Source: Paenibacillus hemerocallicola (GTDB lineage: Bacteria > Bacillota > Bacilli > Paenibacillales > NBRC-103111). Taken from it: a stretch of 64,000 nt of DNA. The DNA is taken from assembly GCF_006265175.1 (NCBI RefSeq), contig NZ_VDCQ01000013.1, positions 1 through 64,000 on the forward strand, in the 5' to 3' direction. Position numbers and translations under genes: made by a program. The notes under the pieces were generated by a model that did not search any database, had not been told where the DNA came from, and saw only the letters and a program-made list of their open reading frames with translations. This document shows positions 59,896-64,000 of the stretch, one piece after another. Within the stretch, counting starts at the first letter, position 1. Each line of letters begins with the position of its first letter.

Positions 59896-61494
59896 ATGAA
59901 AAAATGGCTGCATCTATCGGTCGCTGCGCTTATGGCAACCGGATCCTTGGTGGCATGCAACAAAGAGGAGCCTCAGCAAGCCGCGCAAACCGACAAAGCA
60001 TCGCAGGACGTCACATTTCCTCTGAAACAGCCGGTGACCTTGAAATTCGACGTCTCCAAGTCCGACAAAGACAGCAAGTTTTTTGAAGATCTGGAGTTAA
60101 CCAAGAGAATGGAAAAAGAAACGAACGTAAAAATTGTATGGAATGTGCTCACAGGGGACAGCAAGCAAGTGGATGAAAAGAAAAAGATCATGTTTGCATC
60201 AGGCAGCTTCGGGGATGCCGTTCTCAATATGACCGATCAGGACATGATGAATTATTCTTCTCAAGGTTTGATTGTCCCGCTGGAAAGCTATATGAACGAG
60301 AAGAACACACCGAATCTCATGGAGCTCTTTAAGAAGCGTCCGTTTAACAAAAATGTGGTGACGTTTCCGGATGGACACATCTACACGATACCCAAGTACA
60401 CCGGCTTTAAAGAGACTTTTATCGAAAACAGGTTATGGATCAATAAGGTTTGGCTGGATAAGCTCGGGCTTTCCATTCCGAAGACGACGGATGAGCTTTA
60501 CACGGTTTTGAAAGCATTTAAGGAAAAGGACCCTAACGGCAACGGAAATGCGGATGAGATACCGCTTACCCTGGTTGATGAACACGCCTTTATGCATATG
60601 GAGTCATTTATGGGAATGTGGGGAGTAGCTACCAAGAGCGGATTATTCGACAGCTATCTTACCGTTAAAAATAATAAAGTTTCATTCGCTCCTTTGGAAG
60701 CCGGCTTCAAGGACGGGATGAAATATTTGAACAAGCTGTACCAGGAGAAGCTGCTGGATAATGAGGTGTTTACTCAGAAGGAAGCCAATGCGCTTGCCAA
60801 GATCGGGGCTACGACGGATACCGTTGGCTTGTTCGTTAATAAGACGAATTTGGCAAAAAATAGAGACAACTATATAGCCATAGCTCCGCCGAAGGCTCCG
60901 GGGTATGAAGTCAATTGGTATGTGCATCCGGGTTCCGCCGGTGCCAGAAGCAAGTTTGCGATAACCAAGTCGAACAAGTATCCGGAAATTACGCTCGCCT
61001 GGATGGATAAGTTTTTCACGACCAAGGATACTTATTTGGCCCAATTTGGCATTGACTCTTTGACTGAGGAAGCAGGCGTTTTGAAATTCAAGCCAATACC
61101 TGCCGGAATGACGGAGGATAAGTTTTACGATACAAATTCCTATATGAAGACGGACTGGCCGGGAGTTATTTATGACGAAGATATAGATAAAACGGTTGAG
61201 CTGCCCTTTATGTGGAGAGAATTGCTGAGCTACAAGGGATTGTACGACCCTTATCTAACAAAGAATTCATGGCCCAGACCGATTCTAACAGATGATGAGA
61301 ATGAAAAAATTATCGCTTTAAGAACAGATCTGTTTAATGCCGTTAAAAGCATGAAATCGAAGCTGCTGACAGCAAGGGACGATGCCGCTTTCCTGGCGGA
61401 ATGGGTTAAATTTTCAAACGATGTCAAGAAGATGAACGTAGACGAGTATGTCAAGCTTCAGCAGGCCGCTTATGACCGATTTATGAAAAAATAA
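59896..61494 (+). CDS. Extracellular solute-binding lipoprotein (LplA/YtcQ-like)
   Basis: The 532-residue lipoprotein has lipobox SLVACNK (Cys21). The mature protein is of the large YtcQ/LplA kind that pairs with LplB/YtcP permeases, as here. An EF-hand-like DPNGNGNADE loop (residues about 215-225) may bind calcium. It is in operon with the permeases, 63 bp downstream, with ACGGAGG upstream. The substrate is probably an oligosaccharide released by extracellular enzymes such as the 62340 product. Confidence 0.93.
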   Translation: MKKWLHLSVAALMATGSLVACNKEEPQQAAQTDKASQDVTFPLKQPVTLKFDVSKSDKDSKFFEDLELTKRMEKETNVKIVWNVLTGDSKQVDEKKKIMFASGSFGDAVLNMTDQDMMNYSSQGLIVPLESYMNEKNTPNLMELFKKRPFNKNVVTFPDGHIYTIPKYTGFKETFIENRLWINKVWLDKLGLSIPKTTDELYTVLKAFKEKDPNGNGNADEIPLTLVDEHAFMHMESFMGMWGVATKSGLFDSYLTVKNNKVSFAPLEAGFKDGMKYLNKLYQEKLLDNEVFTQKEANALAKIGATTDTVGLFVNKTNLAKNRDNYIAIAPPKAPGYEVNWYVHPGSAGARSKFAITKSNKYPEITLAWMDKFFTTKDTYLAQFGIDSLTEEAGVLKFKPIPAGMTEDKFYDTNSYMKTDWPGVIYDEDIDKTVELPFMWRELLSYKGLYDPYLTKNSWPRPILTDDENEKIIALRTDLFNAVKSMKSKLLTARDDAAFLAEWVKFSNDVKKMNVDEYVKLQQAAYDRFMKK

Positions 61495-61513
61495 CGGATG
61501 AGGCGATAATCGG

Positions 61514-62281
61514 ATGAATGAAGCGGTGAAGGTACAGGAATACGTATATAAAGAAACGCAAGGATGCTCTCTCCATTTAAAGGTTTACTCGCCGGAAGGG
61601 GAGCAAGGAGCCCTTCGTCCGGTTGTAGTCTTTTTCTTCGGCGGTGGCTGGGTTAGGGGAACGATCGATCATTTCCAGCCGCAAAGCGAGTTCATCGCGG
61701 AGCAGGGCATGATCGCGATTACACCCGACTACCGGGTGTTTAGCAGGCATCGCACCACTCCCTTCGAGTGCGTGGAGGATGCCCGGGATGCGATCAGTTG
61801 GGTATCGCGGCATGCGGAGGAACTCGGGACCGATCGGGAGCGCATAGCTGTAGGGGGCGGCTCGGCAGGCGGTCATTTGGCGCTATGCACCGTCTTGCTG
61901 CCGCCGGAGGTTGGTCAGGGACCGGACGTTAGCGGAGTGCCCAAAGCTATGGTGTTATTCAACCCTGTTTGCGATACGACGGATAAAGGGTTCAGATACG
62001 AGAGCTTGGGTTCCCGGATGCTGGAGCTATCTCCTCTTCACCATATTCGGGAAGGGCTGCCTCCGGCGCTCCTCTTCCACGGGACGGCGGACAGGACGGT
62101 GCCATTCCGATGCGCTTCCGATTTCCGCGCCCGCATGCTTGCGTGTGGAAACGAATGCGAGTTAATCGCATACGAGGGCAGGGGGCACGGCTTTTTTAAT
62201 CCCGGACGATCGGAAGGGGAGGCAGACCACGAGGATACGAAGCGGAATGCCGTGAAGTTTCTGAAGCGGATATTCGGATAA
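61514..62281 (+). CDS. Alpha/beta hydrolase (esterase/acetylesterase-like)
   Basis: The 255-residue hydrolase shows an oxyanion motif FFGGGWVRG, the nucleophile elbow GGGSAGGHL (Ser), a catalytic Asp in HGTADRTVPF and a His in GRGHGFF. There is no signal peptide, so it is cytoplasmic. In a sugar-import operon a deacetylase or carbohydrate esterase is the reasonable role, but the substrate is inference. It follows the binding lipoprotein by 19 bp. Confidence 0.9.
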   Translation: MNEAVKVQEYVYKETQGCSLHLKVYSPEGEQGALRPVVVFFFGGGWVRGTIDHFQPQSEFIAEQGMIAITPDYRVFSRHRTTPFECVEDARDAISWVSRHAEELGTDRERIAVGGGSAGGHLALCTVLLPPEVGQGPDVSGVPKAMVLFNPVCDTTDKGFRYESLGSRMLELSPLHHIREGLPPALLFHGTADRTVPFRCASDFRARMLACGNECELIAYEGRGHGFFNPGRSEGEADHEDTKRNAVKFLKRIFG

Positions 62282-62339
62282 GAAATATAGGTTGCCGATC
62301 AGGCTTTATTAAAAATGAAGTCAATAAGGAGGGCGTATA

Positions 62340-64000
62340 ATGGTTATCGGTAAATTATGGATTAAAATCCTTATCGGAGCATTATTCGGAATCGCTGGAG
62401 GGTCGGTCATGCAACAACAGTCTGCTCATGCATCGGAGATTATTGTCGATAACGATCAGGCCGGTTTCACCAGAAGCGAGTTTGCAGCAACCAGCAACGC
62501 GGGTAATAAGGAACATTACGGCAGCAATTACCGATATGACGGCGATACGGTGGCCGGTGGCAGTCAATGGGCGAAATGGACGCCGACCATCGGCACGGCG
62601 GGAACGTATAAAATATACATGAAATGGTCGTCCCATACGAATCGTCCCCAAGCCGCCCCCATCGAAATTTCGTACAACGGCGGAGCTTCGGTTCGCCAGA
62701 TGACCGTAGACCAGCGGATGGAAGCGGATAATTGGCATTACTTGGGGGAATACGAACTGAAGGCCGGAACGGGCAATTACGTGAAGATTACGGATGCCTC
62801 CGCAGGGGCGACCATTGCCGATGCCGTGAAATTCGCTTATGTCGAGGAGACGGCCATTACGATCGATAACGATACTGCCGGATTCACCCGCAATGGCTTC
62901 GATACCGTCAGCTCGGGCGGGAATGGCGAGCAGCTCGGCGTAAACTACAGGCAGGACGGGAGCGAAGCGAGCGGAGGCAGCCAGTGGGCGCAGTGGACTC
63001 CCGCCGTTACGGCAGCAGGAAACTACAAGGTGTATATGAAGTGGTCGTCGTTCGCCAACCGTCCGGACGCCGCACCTGTACAAGTCGTTTACAACGGCGG
63101 TGCGCAAACGTTCAATACAACAGTCAATCAGCAGCTTGATGGGAGCAACTGGCACTATCTCGGCGATTTTCAGCTGGCTGCAGGCAGCGGCAACTACGTG
63201 CGAGTTACGGATGCGGATAGCGGTTATACCGTTGCGGACGCCGTGAAGTTCGTCTATTCGCCCTGGGATTATGCGGATGATTTCGAAGACGAATCGATCG
63301 GAAGCAATCCAAGCCATTGGATCGAGAAACATACATTGAACCGGTGGTCGGTCGTGTCACACGAAGGCAGCCATGTATACAAGCATACTCCTGCCGCAGA
63401 ATCGACCCATTCCTGGCTGCACGTGTTCGAGCGCGATGTAGAGTTTTCCGCGCGGTTCAAGGTGCTGTCACACAATCCCGAGAACGCCAAGATTCGCTTG
63501 TCGGTCCGCTACAATGACGAGGAAGCGCAAATTTATGCCGGCTACGATTTTGTAAATGCCAAATGGCATATCAAGGAGCGAAGAGGCGAAGATTTCGAAT
63601 GGGTAACCTTGGCCGAGAGCGCAGCGGAAACGCTGTCGCTGAATACGTGGTACACGATAAAGGCTGTTACGGAAAATAATCAAGTGCAGCTGTACGTGAA
63701 CGACATGCGGAAGCCGAAGCTGACGACGGCTGCAAGTCGGCATCAGTCTCCGGGAAGGGTGGCGTTAAGCGCGCTTGGCACGGAGGTTTACTTTGATCAG
63801 GTCAGGTTGAAGCTGAACAGCGGCCAAGGCCGGTTAAACGATGGTGTATTGGAGTACACGCTTGGCAGTGAGGGCGATATGTCTCGTGAAGGCGCTTCCA
63901 TTGTGGAGAAGCTGAATGGAGATTTGGTGCTGCTGCACCGGAAGGAGACGTTCCTGTCAACGGACGATGGTCAAACCTTCCAGCCGACAACGTCCATACC
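62340..64000 (+). CDS. Secreted golvesin-domain / Asp-box propeller protein, 3' end outside window
   Basis: The frame is open from ATG 62340 (AAGGAGGG at 62326) to the window end, at least 553 residues. A signal peptide (WIKILIGALFGIAGGSVM, then HASE) is followed by two homologous golvesin C-terminal-like/xly-type domains (about 35-165 and 170-300). Each has GGSQWA-x-WTP, AG-x-YK-x-YMKWSS and NWHYLG. A LamG-like jelly roll follows (about 300-490), then a segment ending in STDDGQTFQ, an Asp box that begins a sialidase-like propeller. It is an extracellular glycan-active protein and the enzyme half of this locus. Confidence 0.87.
   Translation, partial: MVIGKLWIKILIGALFGIAGGSVMQQQSAHASEIIVDNDQAGFTRSEFAATSNAGNKEHYGSNYRYDGDTVAGGSQWAKWTPTIGTAGTYKIYMKWSSHTNRPQAAPIEISYNGGASVRQMTVDQRMEADNWHYLGEYELKAGTGNYVKITDASAGATIADAVKFAYVEETAITIDNDTAGFTRNGFDTVSSGGNGEQLGVNYRQDGSEASGGSQWAQWTPAVTAAGNYKVYMKWSSFANRPDAAPVQVVYNGGAQTFNTTVNQQLDGSNWHYLGDFQLAAGSGNYVRVTDADSGYTVADAVKFVYSPWDYADDFEDESIGSNPSHWIEKHTLNRWSVVSHEGSHVYKHTPAAESTHSWLHVFERDVEFSARFKVLSHNPENAKIRLSVRYNDEEAQIYAGYDFVNAKWHIKERRGEDFEWVTLAESAAETLSLNTWYTIKAVTENNQVQLYVNDMRKPKLTTAASRHQSPGRVALSALGTEVYFDQVRLKLNSGQGRLNDGVLEYTLGSEGDMSREGASIVEKLNGDLVLLHRKETFLSTDDGQTFQPTTSI

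Overview
The window looks like a chromosomal segment of a spore-forming Bacillota, most likely in the Paenibacillaceae (Paenibacillus or Cohnella type). The basis is strong AGGAGG-type ribosome binding sites with frequent TTG/GTG starts, a YjcZ-like 32-residue sporulation peptide, three membrane-anchored AraC sensor-regulators, LplB/YtcP-type sugar permeases, a T-box leader, and short dispersed intergenic palindromes. Genus is inference. The left edge cuts a group II intron and the right edge cuts a large secreted beta-propeller protein.

Layout. 0-3.7 kb: 3' end of a group II intron, then an ABC-2 type exporter (two permeases, one ATPase) with a broken third permease. 3.7-6.7 kb: a chimeric tyrosine recombinase/methyltransferase ORF, a MerR-receiver fusion regulator behind a MerR-type promoter, and repeats. 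6.8-9.2 kb: Gfo/Idh oxidoreductase with a gutted isomerase gene, divergent from an AraC regulator. 9.5-23.9 kb: a glycan-utilisation regulon with two tandem membrane AraC sensors, a secreted FN3/discoidin/beta-helix protein, two sialidase-fold proteins without signal peptides and two substrate-binding lipoproteins. Five promoters here share a 19-bp-period direct repeat placed 23-24 bp upstream of a CATAAT-like -10 box. This is the most distinctive signal in the window. 24-28.6 kb: a T-box riboswitch in front of a frameshifted archaeal-type aspS relic, a minus-strand operon (sialidase-fold protein, TIM-barrel isomerase, M55 peptidase) and a divergent AraC regulator. 28.6-40 kb: an accessory zone of intergenic repeats, pseudogenes (nonsense-interrupted SRPBCC and hypothetical genes, IS110 transposase, class B PBP), single-gene metabolic functions, an ECF sigma factor, and a GyrI-like pair with a WYL regulator.

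40.3-47.1 kb: AraC regulator and a divergent six-gene catabolic operon (DHQ-dehydratase-like, SDR, 2-hydroxyacid dehydrogenase, Gfo/Idh, FAH-family hydrolase, substrate-binding lipoprotein). 47-54 kb: a second secreted beta-helix protein, a recombinase relic, a two-domain VOC protein, an IclR regulator with a repeated palindromic operator candidate, remnants of a Gfo/Idh and a binding-protein gene separated by palindromic elements, and a DapA-family aldolase. 54.2-64 kb: a coherent import and degradation locus with a cytosolic sulfatase, a membrane AraC sensor, two permeases, a binding lipoprotein, an esterase-like alpha/beta hydrolase, and the start of a secreted protein with two golvesin-like domains and an Asp-box propeller.

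Taken together the genes suggest degradation, capture and intracellular processing of decorated (acidic and/or sulfated) polysaccharide, in three regulated blocks. Gene decay and small repeats are concentrated between the blocks. No CRISPR array, tRNA or rRNA gene was seen.
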